Source: Paracoccaceae bacterium | GTDB lineage: Bacteria; Pseudomonadota; Alphaproteobacteria; Rhodobacterales; Rhodobacteraceae | DNA: 64,000 bases | Assembly: GCA_022823605.1 (NCBI GenBank) | Contig: JAJEHS010000001.1 | Location: 62,001-126,000 of the forward strand | Direction of reading: 5' to 3' | Shown: in pieces, positions 1-9,243 of the stretch | Layout of the letters: each line of letters begins with the position of its first letter | How positions within the stretch are numbered: position 1 is the first letter of the stretch | The notes under the pieces: generated by a model | The model's database searches: none | What the model saw: only the letters and a program-made list of their open reading frames with translations | What the model was told of the DNA's origin: nothing | Translations under genes and position numbers: made by a program

Positions 1-748
1 TTTTACTCATGAGGTAATGTGTGCCCGAAACCTCCTGTTGGCCGTAGGAAATTTTATATTCCTCTGACCAATGGATTTTCATGGTTGTAAACAGGCAATA
101 CCAATTTCCGTTTATTTCTAGCACCTGAGGCACCTCAAGTTGTCCAAATCCTCCAGCAAAGGTCGGAGGCAAGTGTTCCCAATCATAAAGATTGCTGGAT
201 TTGGCCAATCCTATGGCTCCACCTTCGTTTGTTTCCCTTGTTCCTGATACCCTGGCTGTATAGTACATGAGCCATCCACTACCGTGAGGATTCTTGATTA
301 CATGAGGATCCCGCATTGCCCTGTCGTGCCACCATCCGGGAGTATATTCCTCATAATATTTCGGGTTTATATCAAGTGCCAGCCCATTTCCAGCCCGATT
401 CCAACTATGTAAATCCTTGCTGGTTGCATGACCGATTCTTTGCTTAATACCATTTTCAGCCCTTGAGGTCCCTGTATAGAACAAATGCCAATTTGTACCC
501 TCTTGTACGACTGAACCGGTCCAAGTCGTATAATCATCCCATGAAGGATCAATGGAAGGTCTGAAACATTCTCCCAAATCTTCCCACTGATACAAATCGC
601 TTGATATGGCATGACCAATTGATACATTCCAATGTCGAAGATCTGGTTCAATCAAAGATTTTGGAGCCATGAGATAATACATGTGCCAGTTATTGTTTTC
701 CTTGGCAAACCAAAAATCCCAAACCCATTTATCCTGTATCGCAAACAT
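1..748 (-). CDS. GH32-like glycoside hydrolase, partial at the left window edge
   Basis: An uninterrupted minus-strand reading frame begins at ATG 748-746 after a GGAG ribosome site and runs off the window, giving about 249 residues without a stop. It reads as a five-bladed beta-propeller glycosidase of the GH32/GH43/GH68 superfamily. An early Asp sits in VWDFWF (nucleophile position), RDPHV matches the RDP motif, and LEVPQV matches the Glu of the ECP motif. Known members of GH32 cleave sucrose, levan or inulin-type fructosides. No signal peptide is visible, so a cytoplasmic enzyme is likely. It is divergent from a sugar ABC transporter, which suggests that the imported oligosaccharide is its substrate; this is inference. 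GH43-type activity cannot be excluded, and the C-terminal part is not visible. Confidence 0.75.
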   Translation of the reverse strand, partial: MFAIQDKWVWDFWFAKENNNWHMYYLMAPKSLIEPDLRHWNVSIGHAISSDLYQWEDLGECFRPSIDPSWDDYTTWTGSVVQEGTNWHLFYTGTSRAENGIKQRIGHATSKDLHSWNRAGNGLALDINPKYYEEYTPGWWHDRAMRDPHVIKNPHGSGWLMYYTARVSGTRETNEGGAIGLAKSSNLYDWEHLPPTFAGGFGQLEVPQVLEINGNWYCLFTTMKIHWSEEYKISYGQQEVSGTHYLMSK

Positions 749-1153
749 CCTTTCTCCATAAAACTTTCAACTTAAATTTTATAGGAATATTTTTATCTGA
801 AATTTTATTCAACCATTCAGGACCCATCTTGGCTGGGTAATTTCTTTTGAATTTTTTGTCGTTGCTTGTCCCAATATCTGCCAAAAGATCAAATTACTAG
901 ATTTTGAGGCAGAGCAATCCGTAAGAGCTGAATAGCTTGCTTGATGAGCAATTTGGGTAAATCGATTGCACAGTGTGAAAGATTGCTTGTCATTCGTTTC
1001 CAAAATCAACGTTAATTTATTGCTTAAACGCTTCTCGCTAGGCATTGCCAACCGTACACCAGCCCTGCAATTGTTCAAACCTTCATTTGCATAAACGACC
1101 TGAGTTAAATAAGATGGATTTTTTTCAAAAAGTAAATTGTAATGGAGATAAGA
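749..1153. other. Divergent intergenic region between glycosidase and sugar ABC operon
   Basis: About 400 bp separate the two divergent starts. It holds a likely promoter for the ABC operon (listed separately). A minus-strand frame covering 809-1288 is open but overlaps the start of the binding-protein gene and resembles nothing I know. No RNA gene or clear operator palindrome was recognised. Confidence 0.5.
1087..1115 (+). promoter_or_regulatory. Candidate sigma70 promoter of the sugar ABC operon
   Basis: TTGCAT at 1087-1092 and TAAGAT at 1110-1115 are separated by exactly 17 bp, close to the TTGACA/TATAAT consensus. The predicted start lies roughly 30 nt before the ATG at 1154. Visual match only. 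Confidence 0.45.
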
Positions 1154-2410
1154 ATGAAGCAAATCGTAATTACGAAAATTATTGCATGCTTTTTCATATT
1201 CACCAGCAGTAGTGTTTTTGCTCAAACACAACTTTCCATGTGGTACCATGGAGCTGGTAATCATGTGGAAGGTGAAATTGTCCAGCAAATCATAGATGAC
1301 TTCAATGCCAGCCAGAGTGATTGGGTAGTTGCACTGGAATCGTTTCCCCAGGAATCCTATAACGATTCTGTAACTGCGGCCGCTTTGGCCGGGAACTTGC
1401 CTGATATCATTGACGTTGATGGTCCAATATTGCCAAATTGGGCTTGGGCAGGTTATATGGCCCCTCTCACGATCGATGAATCCAAACTGGATGGATTTCT
1501 TCCAGGTTCATTGGGAAGGTGGAATGGAGAGCTTTATGCTGTCGGTCTGTGGGATGCAGCCTGTGCCATTTTTGCCAGAAAATCTGTACTGGAAGCCAAT
1601 GGTATCAGAATTCCAACCCTTGATGCTCCCTGGAGTCATGAGGAATTTGATGCTGCGCTAGTAACCCTGCAGAATTCCGGTGATTTTGACTATGCCCTGG
1701 ATTTGGGAATGGCATGGACCGGTGAATGGTATCCCTATGCGTTTGGTCCTTTCCTGCAAAGTTTTGGAGGTGACATCATCGATGTCGAAGCCAATATGGC
1801 TGATGGTGCCCTGAACGGGGATGCCGGTCTTGCCTTTGGTGAATTCTGGCAATCACTATTTGCCAGGAATCTCGTACCGGGTACAAGCCAGGATGGTGCT
1901 GATAGGGAAACCGGATTCATCAACGGAAGTTATGCCCTGCAGTGGAATGGCAACTGGGCAGCCCTACCTGCTCTTGAGGCCTTTGGTGATGATATGCTCT
2001 TTCTGCCAGCCCCTGATTTTGGTACAGGACCCAAAATCGGTGCAGCAAGTTGGCAATTCGGAATTTCATCCACGTCCGAACACAAGGATGGTGCAAGTGC
2101 CTTTATTGAGTTTGCCATTCAGGACAAATACCTCTCGGCCTTCTCCAAGGGTATTGGCTTGATACCTCCAACAGAAGCCGCATCGGCCATGACACCCAAC
2201 TATTCCCCAGGTGGTCCGTTGGAAGTCTTTTATGGCCTGTCCAACGCCCAGGCAACCTTGAGGGCTGTAACACCCGCATATGTTGTTGGTGGAAAGGTTT
2301 TTGAGAAAGCCATGGCTGATATAGCCAACGGTGCAGATGTTGCAGATACACTTGATGCTGCAGCTGACGAGATTGATGCGGACATCGATCAAAACAATGG
2401 CTATCAATAA
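1154..2410 (+). CDS. Extracellular solute-binding protein family 1, sugar ABC transporter
   Basis: Periplasmic sugar-binding lipid-free protein of the CUT1 (MalE-like) class, 418 residues from ATG 1154. This start is preferred over the in-frame ATG at 1142 because a GGAGATAAGA ribosome site lies directly before it and the product then begins with a classical Sec signal (MKQIVITKI, hydrophobic core, SSSVFAQ cleavage region). The mature protein shows the usual two-lobe pattern with GNLPDIIDVDGP near the start and the conserved stretch around GSYALQWNGNWA that contacts sugar in this family. It is the first gene of a four-gene operon with two permeases and an ATPase. The substrate is unknown; the divergent GH32-like gene suggests a fructoside or other oligosaccharide. 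Confidence 0.9.
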   Translation: MKQIVITKIIACFFIFTSSSVFAQTQLSMWYHGAGNHVEGEIVQQIIDDFNASQSDWVVALESFPQESYNDSVTAAALAGNLPDIIDVDGPILPNWAWAGYMAPLTIDESKLDGFLPGSLGRWNGELYAVGLWDAACAIFARKSVLEANGIRIPTLDAPWSHEEFDAALVTLQNSGDFDYALDLGMAWTGEWYPYAFGPFLQSFGGDIIDVEANMADGALNGDAGLAFGEFWQSLFARNLVPGTSQDGADRETGFINGSYALQWNGNWAALPALEAFGDDMLFLPAPDFGTGPKIGAASWQFGISSTSEHKDGASAFIEFAIQDKYLSAFSKGIGLIPPTEAASAMTPNYSPGGPLEVFYGLSNAQATLRAVTPAYVVGGKVFEKAMADIANGADVADTLDAAADEIDADIDQNNGYQ

Positions 2411-2483
2411 AATTTATTGATTCAAAAAATCATGCTGGGGCCGATTTACTGGCCCTGGCATTCCGGGATATGAGTATCCATTA

Positions 2484-3572
2484 ATGCCCAACAACAAGGT
2501 TCTGGCCATCAGACGACAAAATTTTGCTGGCTGGTCAATGGCATTACCCGCTTGCCTATTGGTCTTTACCTTCTTGATCCTTCCCTTTTTCATGGCTTTT
2601 GGCCTGTCACTGACAAACCAAAGGCTGGTTTCCCCAAACCCAACTGAGTTTGTAGGATTTGATAATTTCCGGCAAATGCTGGGAATTGGCCTGTTGACGA
2701 TGGAACCGGATGTAGATGATACAGGTAATATCAAGATTGATCAGGAAGGTAATCCCATTTACCCAAGGGTCAGGAATTTTACCCGCAATCAAGACGACTA
2801 TCCTCAATATTTCAAAAAAAGGGAATGGTTTAGGATAGGACTTCCAAATGACAAGATGCTGGTTGTGTTATCCCAGGATGTTGTCTTCATGAAAGCATTG
2901 TCCAATACCTTGCTATTTGCATTGATCGTGTGCCCAATCCAGGCAGGGTTTGCTCTTGGGCTGGCCTTGTTGATTAACCAACCCTTGCGGGGTATCAATA
3001 TTTTCAGAACCGTTTATTTTGCCCCGGTGGTCATTTCAATGGTCGTGGTCTCCCTGCTTTGGCGGTTCATCTATGACGGGCAAAATGGCTTGCTGAATGC
3101 CCTGCTTCAGATGTTCAGCCTCGGTTTGTTTGAACCGGTTGATTGGCTCGGAAATACCACTACTGCCCTGCCTGCGATAATGGCAATGTCAATTTGGCAG
3201 GGTGTCGGATTTCATATGGTTATCTGGCTGTCAGGATTACAGACCATACCCATTTCGCATTATGAAGTAGCCCGAATTGAGGGAGCAACCAGATGGCAGA
3301 CTTTCAGGTATGTAACCTGGCCAAGCCTTCGAAACACCGCAATTTTGGTCATGGTCATCATTACAATGCAGGCCTTCACCCTTTATCCCCAGGTACAGGT
3401 AATGACAAGGGGTGGTCCCCTGGATTCAACCCAAAGCCTAGTCTTTCAGGCCGTGGTCAGGGGATATGAGAAGCAGGATATATCAGGTGGTTCGGCAATA
3501 TCGGTACTGCTGTTCCTGCTTGTCTTGTCAATTTCCCTATTCCAACGGTACTTAACCAGGGAGAAAGACTGA
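2484..3572 (+). CDS. Sugar ABC transporter permease, MalF-type
   Basis: First membrane component of the CUT1 importer, 362 residues. The N-terminal segment has one transmembrane helix after RRQNFAGWSM, then an unusually long periplasmic loop (about residues 45-130, rich in charged and aromatic residues), followed by five or so more helices. The cytoplasmic EAA loop that docks on the ATPase is visible as YEVARIEGATRWQTFRYVTW. The gene follows the binding protein by 73 bp, and its TGA overlaps the ATG of the next gene (TGATG at 3570-3574), indicating translational coupling. The family assignment is secure, the substrate is not. Confidence 0.9.
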   Translation: MPNNKVLAIRRQNFAGWSMALPACLLVFTFLILPFFMAFGLSLTNQRLVSPNPTEFVGFDNFRQMLGIGLLTMEPDVDDTGNIKIDQEGNPIYPRVRNFTRNQDDYPQYFKKREWFRIGLPNDKMLVVLSQDVVFMKALSNTLLFALIVCPIQAGFALGLALLINQPLRGINIFRTVYFAPVVISMVVVSLLWRFIYDGQNGLLNALLQMFSLGLFEPVDWLGNTTTALPAIMAMSIWQGVGFHMVIWLSGLQTIPISHYEVARIEGATRWQTFRYVTWPSLRNTAILVMVIITMQAFTLYPQVQVMTRGGPLDSTQSLVFQAVVRGYEKQDISGGSAISVLLFLLVLSISLFQRYLTREKD

Positions 3573-4441
3573 TGCCTGCACATAAAATGGTAGGATTGGC
3601 ATTGCGATACCTGTTGCTGATTTGGATAGCAATGATCTTCATTTTCCCGATATTATTCATGTTCGTTTCCTCACTGAAACCGGATTTGCAGCTTTTGATG
3701 GACAGTTCCTCCCTCAGAGCGTTTTTACCTGTGGGGGATATTTCATTCAACAACTATACAAGTGCCTTTGATCGGGCCCCAATATTCTTCTTTATTTTCA
3801 ATTCCGTCATGATTACCGGAATCACGATAGTATGTTCCCTTTTTCTGTGCTCCCTTTCAGCCTTTTCCTTTGTCTTTTTGACATGGAAAGGCAAAGGTGT
3901 GGTTTTTGCAATAATTCTGGCGACTTTCATCGTTCCTTTTGAGACCATCGCCATTCCCCTACTTCTCATTGTCAATAACCTCCCCTGGATAGGATTGGAG
4001 GGTTTCAAAACCTCCTGGATCAATAGTTATCATGTACAAATCATTCCGTTTATTGCAGATGCCTTAACAATTTTCCTTTTTGTACAGTATTTTCGTGACC
4101 TTCCCAAGGATCTGGTTGAAGCTTCAAGGATTGATGGTGCGACATGGTTTCAGGTTTATCGCCGTGTGATTATGCCCCTGTCAGGTCCCATCGTAGCTAC
4201 GGCGGCCATCCTCAAATTCTTGATGATGTACAACAATCAGCTTCTTTGGCCCATCATGGTTGTTCAGGAGGAAACGTATCGACCGGTAATGCTGGGACTA
4301 CAATATTTCTTTCAGTTAAATACCCAGTGGGGAGAAATCATGGCCTATCTGACGATCATAACCATACCGGTATTATTGTTCTACCTGGTATTGCAAAAGG
4401 CCTTCATTGCATCAATTGCCAGTACCGGAATAAAAGGATAG
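3572..4441 (+). CDS. Sugar ABC transporter permease, MalG-type
   Basis: Second CUT1 permease, 289 residues, with about six transmembrane helices. The EAA loop reads VEASRIDGATWFQVYRRVIMPL around residues 178-199, the docking site for the nucleotide-binding subunit. The start overlaps the stop of the MalF-type gene, and the ATPase begins 6 bp downstream, so the three genes are one transcription unit. No lesions are seen. Confidence 0.9.
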   Translation: MPAHKMVGLALRYLLLIWIAMIFIFPILFMFVSSLKPDLQLLMDSSSLRAFLPVGDISFNNYTSAFDRAPIFFFIFNSVMITGITIVCSLFLCSLSAFSFVFLTWKGKGVVFAIILATFIVPFETIAIPLLLIVNNLPWIGLEGFKTSWINSYHVQIIPFIADALTIFLFVQYFRDLPKDLVEASRIDGATWFQVYRRVIMPLSGPIVATAAILKFLMMYNNQLLWPIMVVQEETYRPVMLGLQYFFQLNTQWGEIMAYLTIITIPVLLFYLVLQKAFIASIASTGIKG

Positions 4442-4447
4442 TGAGTA

Positions 4448-5449
4448 ATGGGACACGTTTCTCTTAAATCATTGAACAAGTTCTACGGTGACCTGGAAGT
4501 CATTCCGAACCTTGATCTTGAGATACCCGAGGGTTCATTTACAGTATTGGTAGGCCCTTCTGGTTGCGGAAAATCAACAATCCTTAGGCTGATAGCAGGA
4601 TTGGAAGAAGTAACCAAAGGCGAAATCCTTATTGATGACAATGATGTTACCTATCTGGAACCCTCCCAACGTGAAATCGCCATGGTTTTTCAAAGTTATG
4701 CCTTGTATCCTCATATGACGGTAGCCGAAAATATTGGATTCGGATTGACATTGGCCAAACTGCCAAAGAGCGATATTAGAAAACGTGTTCTGGAAGCAGC
4801 CAAGATATTGCAACTTGAGGAGTTGCTGGAGCGAAAGCCAAAAGCCCTTTCGGGTGGTCAACGACAAAGAGTAGCCATAGGTAGGGCCATTACAAGGAAT
4901 CCCAAGGTATTTCTGTTTGATGAACCGCTTTCCAACCTTGATGCCTCGTTAAGAAGCCAGATGCGGGTTGAACTGACGGAGTTGCACTCGCAGATCAAGG
5001 CAACCATGATCTATGTTACCCATGATCAGGTCGAGGCCATGACCATGGCTGATCAAATTGTTGTGTTGAACAAGGGGAATATAGAACAGGTTGGAAATCC
5101 GATGGAGCTCTACGAGTTTCCCCAAACCCTATTTGTAGCCAGATTTATCGGATCTCCCAAGATGAACATCTTTCAGGGTGAAGTGGCAGCAAAATATCAA
5201 TGCCAAGCACTAGGTGTAAGGCCTGAGCATATGGAAATTTCCCATGATGGCGGCATTTTGAAGGGAAGTATCAGGCATATAGAAAAATTGGGCGCGGACA
5301 CTTTGGTCTATTCACAAATTTCTGGTTATGACACCGTTACAGCAAGGATTATCGGCAAGTTGGAAATGAATATAGGGGATCAGATCAGCCTCAAATTTTC
5401 CGACAGTCACGTTCATAGATTCAATGATGGAATAAGAATTGACTCTTGA
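4448..5449 (+). CDS. Sugar ABC transporter ATP-binding protein, MalK/UgpC type
   Basis: Cytoplasmic ATPase that powers the preceding permeases, 333 residues. Walker A is GPSGCGKST (about residues 37-45), the Q-loop is VFQSYALYPHMT, the ABC signature is LSGGQRQRVAIGRA, Walker B is VFLFDEPLSNLDA, and the H-loop is VTHDQVEAMT. The C-terminal TOBE-type regulatory region is present but slightly short compared with the usual 350-370 residues. It is the only CUT1-type ATPase in this window, so it might also serve the polyol transporter at 25-28 kb, which lacks one. That sharing is inference, known from multitask ATPases such as MsmX. Confidence 0.92.
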   Translation: MGHVSLKSLNKFYGDLEVIPNLDLEIPEGSFTVLVGPSGCGKSTILRLIAGLEEVTKGEILIDDNDVTYLEPSQREIAMVFQSYALYPHMTVAENIGFGLTLAKLPKSDIRKRVLEAAKILQLEELLERKPKALSGGQRQRVAIGRAITRNPKVFLFDEPLSNLDASLRSQMRVELTELHSQIKATMIYVTHDQVEAMTMADQIVVLNKGNIEQVGNPMELYEFPQTLFVARFIGSPKMNIFQGEVAAKYQCQALGVRPEHMEISHDGGILKGSIRHIEKLGADTLVYSQISGYDTVTARIIGKLEMNIGDQISLKFSDSHVHRFNDGIRIDS

Positions 5450-5552
5450 ACCGTTTTGGTTTTAATCCACCAGTTTTGATCTAAAACTAATCAGAATTGT
5501 TTCTGTATTGAGCAATTCCCGCTTGATGCAATTTTCCTCAGGAGACATGTAC

Positions 5553-7580
5553 ATGACCTTGAATCCACTTCTACAGAATTGGGACACTCCCTTCGGCCTT
5601 CCGCCATTTGACAAAATAGAGGACAAATATTTCAGTGAGGCACTCGACCATACGCTGGAAAACTCCTTGCAGGAATTCAATCGGATTGGAGAGGATAAGC
5701 AGACACCTACCTTCGAGAATACCATCGAAAGAATGGAACTGGCGGAAAAGCAATTGAATGATGTTGCCGGAGTTTTCTTCAACCTGAGTGCATCCAGCAG
5801 CAATGAGTTGCGGAGGAATCTTGAAACAGAATTTTCTCCCAAATTCGCCAAGTATTCATCAGATATAATTTTGAACGGCAAATTGTTTCAAAGAATTGAT
5901 TACCTTTGGAAAAACCGGGATCAATTAGCCTTGAATCCTGAACAAATTAGGGTTCTGGAACTGTATCACAGGAATTTCATTCGGTCCGGTTGTGATCTTG
6001 ATGAGAAAGACAAGGAAAGATTGAGGTATCTTAGGGAACAACTTGCTTCCCTGACAACGAACTTTTCTCAAAACATATTGAAAGAGGAAAATGAATGGTA
6101 CCTTGAAGTATCCGAAGATAAGTTGGATGGGTTGCCTGGATATCTGGTTGAAGGTATGAAAATTGCCGCATCTGAAAAGAACCTTGAGGGATATGTCATA
6201 ACCCTCAATCGCTCCCTAATCGTTCCCTTTCTCCAGTACTCATCCAGAAGAGATCTAAGGGAAATTGCCTATAATGCCTGGGTTGGTCGAGGAGCAAACC
6301 AGAATGAGAACAATACCGAGGACATCATTGACAAGATCCTGAAATATCGATTCGAGTTGGCCAGATTGTTGGGTTTTGAAAACTATTCCGAATTCAAGCT
6401 GAAAATCGAAATGGCCAAATCTCCCGACAAGGTGCGCAATTTGCTTGAACAGGTATGGCAACCTGCCAGGGAGCAGGCAATTGCTGACAGGTCAATACTT
6501 CAGGATATGTTGCAGGAAGATGGAATAAACGATGCACTGAAACCCTGGGACTGGAGGTATTATGCAGAAAAACGGAGATTGGTGGAATTTGATTACAATG
6601 AAAATCAGGTCAAGAAGTATTTTCAATTGGACCTGATGCTTGAAGCTGTTTTCCATTGCGCAAACAGATTGTTTGGATTGACCTTTACCAAATTGGATGT
6701 CCCCTTGTATCATCCTGACTGCAGGGCTTGGGAAGTTCGCAAGGACGACCAACATCTGGCCGTATTCATCGGAGATTATTTTGCCCGATCCGGCAAAAGA
6801 TCCGGTGCCTGGTGTTCAACTTTCAGATCACAGCGTAATTTGGGTGAGCGGGTCAGACCAATTACGGTCAATGTTTGTAATTTTGTCAAACCGGAGGAAG
6901 GTGAGCCTTGCCTGTTGTCATTTGATGATACACGAACTCTGTTTCATGAGTTCGGCCATGCCTTGCACTCAATACTTTCCGAGGTGACCTACGAGAGCAT
7001 TTCAGGTACTTCGGTAGCTAGGGATTTCGTTGAATTGCCCAGCCAGCTATTTGAACACTGGATGGAACTGCCTGATGTACTGACAAAATTTGGACTCCAT
7101 GCCGACACGGGTGAATCAATACCGGATTCATTGTTGGACAAGGTTTTGAGAGCCCGAAATTTTGATATGGGTTTTGCAACCGTAGAATATCTTGCAAGCG
7201 CTTTTGTTGATCTTGAACTTCATGATGATAACCCACCTGACTCTCCCTTGAAGAAGGCCGAAGAGATACTTCAGAAAATTGCATTGCCTCCAGAAATCAA
7301 AATGCGACACGGTACCAGCAATTTTTCCCATGTCTTTGCAACCGACGGGTATTCCTCCGGATATTACAGCTATATGTGGTCGGAAGTCATGGATGCCGAT
7401 GCCTTTGAATGTTTCCTGGAGGAAGGAGGCCCCTTCAATCAGGCAACGGCCCAGCGTTTGGAAAAGCATATCCTGTCTGCTGGCGGATCAAGGGAAGCAG
7501 ATGAACTTTATCTGGAATTCAGGGGCAAATTGCCATCTCCAGAGGCCTTGCTGAAAAAAAGAGGATTTCTGACCGATTAA
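5553..7580 (+). CDS. M3 family oligopeptidase (oligopeptidase A / Dcp type)
   Basis: Zinc metallopeptidase of family M3, 675 residues from ATG 5553, which cleaves short peptides in the cytoplasm. This start is chosen because AGGAG lies eight bases upstream and the product begins MTLNPLLQNWDTPFGLPPF, typical of the family; in-frame starts further upstream lack a ribosome site. The zinc motif HEFGHALH is at residues 465-472, with the downstream Glu ligand expected in the helix around FVELPSQLFEHW. Length and end (GGSREADELYLEFRGK) match full-length family members. It stands alone between the sugar operon and a convergent SH3 gene. Distinguishing PrlC from Dcp would need an alignment. Confidence 0.92.
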   Translation: MTLNPLLQNWDTPFGLPPFDKIEDKYFSEALDHTLENSLQEFNRIGEDKQTPTFENTIERMELAEKQLNDVAGVFFNLSASSSNELRRNLETEFSPKFAKYSSDIILNGKLFQRIDYLWKNRDQLALNPEQIRVLELYHRNFIRSGCDLDEKDKERLRYLREQLASLTTNFSQNILKEENEWYLEVSEDKLDGLPGYLVEGMKIAASEKNLEGYVITLNRSLIVPFLQYSSRRDLREIAYNAWVGRGANQNENNTEDIIDKILKYRFELARLLGFENYSEFKLKIEMAKSPDKVRNLLEQVWQPAREQAIADRSILQDMLQEDGINDALKPWDWRYYAEKRRLVEFDYNENQVKKYFQLDLMLEAVFHCANRLFGLTFTKLDVPLYHPDCRAWEVRKDDQHLAVFIGDYFARSGKRSGAWCSTFRSQRNLGERVRPITVNVCNFVKPEEGEPCLLSFDDTRTLFHEFGHALHSILSEVTYESISGTSVARDFVELPSQLFEHWMELPDVLTKFGLHADTGESIPDSLLDKVLRARNFDMGFATVEYLASAFVDLELHDDNPPDSPLKKAEEILQKIALPPEIKMRHGTSNFSHVFATDGYSSGYYSYMWSEVMDADAFECFLEEGGPFNQATAQRLEKHILSAGGSREADELYLEFRGKLPSPEALLKKRGFLTD

Positions 7581-7601
7581 CTCAAAAATAAATAAAGGGA
7601 A

Positions 7602-8129
7602 CTATTCGAAAATTTCCTCTGGGTCCACACCCCAGAGATTGGTTTTTTGAACCCAACCCTTGAAGCCATTTGATTCTATTTCGCACCAATCCAGTTCGCA
7701 TTTCAGGACATCACCAATTACTTTTTCCTCTGCAAGTGCAATTGTCTTGGAATTTTCATCAGGCAGGGCCTTCAGAGGTGTATTGCCTCTTGTGGTCAAC
7801 ACCGTTCTTTTTCCAGTCAAAAGGGAGGAGAACATCCAACCACCAACACCATCCTGGGTTTCCACCAATCGCCAGCTCCCATCCTCGTCCAGTACTCGAA
7901 GGGGTATCCCGGGTTTGATGAATACCCAATTGACTGCATACTTTATATTACTGCCCTTTCTGGCATTGCCCCGGGTTGCTTTCATTGAAACATATCTTGG
8001 TATGGGTAATCCTGTTTCCTTGCCAATCTTGTTCTCAACTTCAGCAACCTCTGTTTCCTGAGGCGAGGAAATACCGGGGTATCCAAAAACCAATATTATC
8101 AAAAGAAAGAGTTTTATTGTCTGCTTCAT
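7602..8129 (-). CDS. Exported SH3-domain protein
   Basis: A 175-residue protein with an N-terminal signal sequence (MKQTIKLFLLIILVFGYPG) followed by two bacterial SH3-like segments, roughly residues 45-105 (YVSMKATRGNARKGSNIKY ... GGWMFSSLLTG) and 110-170 (TTRGNTPLKALPDENSKT ... WCEIESNGFKGWVQKTNLWG). Proteins of this SH3-like class (COG3807) are common in alphaproteobacteria and are thought to act in the periplasm, perhaps at the cell wall; no biochemical role is established. It is divergent from the 2-hydroxyacid dehydrogenase, with about 117 bp between the starts. No strong ribosome site precedes the ATG. Confidence 0.8.
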   Translation of the reverse strand: MKQTIKLFLLIILVFGYPGISSPQETEVAEVENKIGKETGLPIPRYVSMKATRGNARKGSNIKYAVNWVFIKPGIPLRVLDEDGSWRLVETQDGVGGWMFSSLLTGKRTVLTTRGNTPLKALPDENSKTIALAEEKVIGDVLKCELDWCEIESNGFKGWVQKTNLWGVDPEEIFE

Positions 8130-8246
8130 TGTTTTTTATCGTAATGATTGGTGAAATGGCTAAAATTTATAACTATTCATTATGTTGGTGTACCAACCAA
8201 TTTGATATATTAGTTTGAAATTTAATTTTCCATGTTGGACTAGCAA

Positions 8247-9233
8247 ATGGCCAAATCAAAGTTGAACGTAGTTCTTACCAGAAAACTGCCAGATATTGTT
8301 GAAACCCGAATGTCTGAGCTATTCAATGTCAGAGTCAGGGATGATGATCATCCAATGACAAGAAATGAATTGGCTGCAGCAATGGCCTGGTGTGACGTTT
8401 TGGTACCTACCATTACCGATTCAATCGATCAATCCTTGTTGGCTCATGCTGGTGACTCCCTTGGTTTGATAGCCAATTATGGTGCCGGATTTGATAATAT
8501 CGATATTCAGACAGCAAGATTGCGAAACATCCTTGTTTCAAATACACCTGGAGTGAATTCTGAAGACACTGCTGATATGGCCATCTGTCTGATGCTGGCA
8601 GTAACCAGAAGGTTGCGTGAAGGTTTCAGGCAAATGAAGAAGGGGGAATGGCAGGGTTGGGCCCCAACGGCATTAATGGGTACCCGGCTTGGCGGCAAAC
8701 GATTGGGTATCCTGGGTATGGGCAGGATTGGTACTGCCGTCGCCAAGCGTGCCAAGGTGTTTGGAATGCAAATTCATTACCACAATCGGAAAAGGGTTCA
8801 CAAGGATTTGGAACAGGAGTTGGATGCAACTTATTGGGAAAGTCTTGACCAAATGGTGAGTCGCATGGATATCATTTCCATCAATTGCCCCCATACTCCC
8901 TCAACCTTTCACCTGATGAATGCCCGCCGTCTGAAACTTCTGAAGGAGAATGCCATCATCGTCAACACTTCGAGGGGAGAGGTTATTGACCAGAATGCCC
9001 TCACCAGGATGCTACGCACAGGGGACATTGCAGGGGCAGGCCTTGATGTTTTTGAAAAGGGCAACGAAATCAACCCACGATTGATGAATCTGGATAATGT
9101 TGTGCTTTTACCTCATATTGGTTCTGCCACCCTTGAGGGAAGGGTTGAAATGGGGGAAAAGGTACTCATCAATATCAAAACCTTTGAAGATGGGCACCGA
9201 CCACCGGATCTTGTCGTTCCCAGCATGATGTAA
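8247..9233 (+). CDS. D-isomer-specific 2-hydroxyacid dehydrogenase (glyoxylate/hydroxypyruvate reductase type)
   Basis: NAD(P)-dependent cytoplasmic reductase of the D-2-hydroxyacid dehydrogenase family, 328 residues. The Rossmann motif is GMGRIGTAVAKRA (about residues 156-168). Catalytic residues are visible as Arg in VNTSRGEVID, Glu in the FEKGNEINP segment and His in LLPHIGSATLEGR. The N-terminal NYGAGFDNIDIQTAR segment is typical of GyaR/hydroxypyruvate reductases. Likely reaction: glyoxylate to glycolate or hydroxypyruvate to D-glycerate; substrate specificity is not proven by sequence. It ends 10 bp before the convergent end of the MoeB-like gene. Confidence 0.88.
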   Translation: MAKSKLNVVLTRKLPDIVETRMSELFNVRVRDDDHPMTRNELAAAMAWCDVLVPTITDSIDQSLLAHAGDSLGLIANYGAGFDNIDIQTARLRNILVSNTPGVNSEDTADMAICLMLAVTRRLREGFRQMKKGEWQGWAPTALMGTRLGGKRLGILGMGRIGTAVAKRAKVFGMQIHYHNRKRVHKDLEQELDATYWESLDQMVSRMDIISINCPHTPSTFHLMNARRLKLLKENAIIVNTSRGEVIDQNALTRMLRTGDIAGAGLDVFEKGNEINPRLMNLDNVVLLPHIGSATLEGRVEMGEKVLINIKTFEDGHRPPDLVVPSMM

Positions 9234-9243
9234 TTGCAGGTTC

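Noticed and set aside
809-1288. Minus-strand open frame of 159 codons upstream of the sugar operon
   Set aside because: It overlaps the signal-peptide coding region and promoter of the binding-protein gene, has no ribosome site, and resembles no family.
5456-5490. Terminator after the sugar ATPase gene
   Set aside because: AGTTTT/AAAACT around GATCT is AT-only and weak, with no T run.
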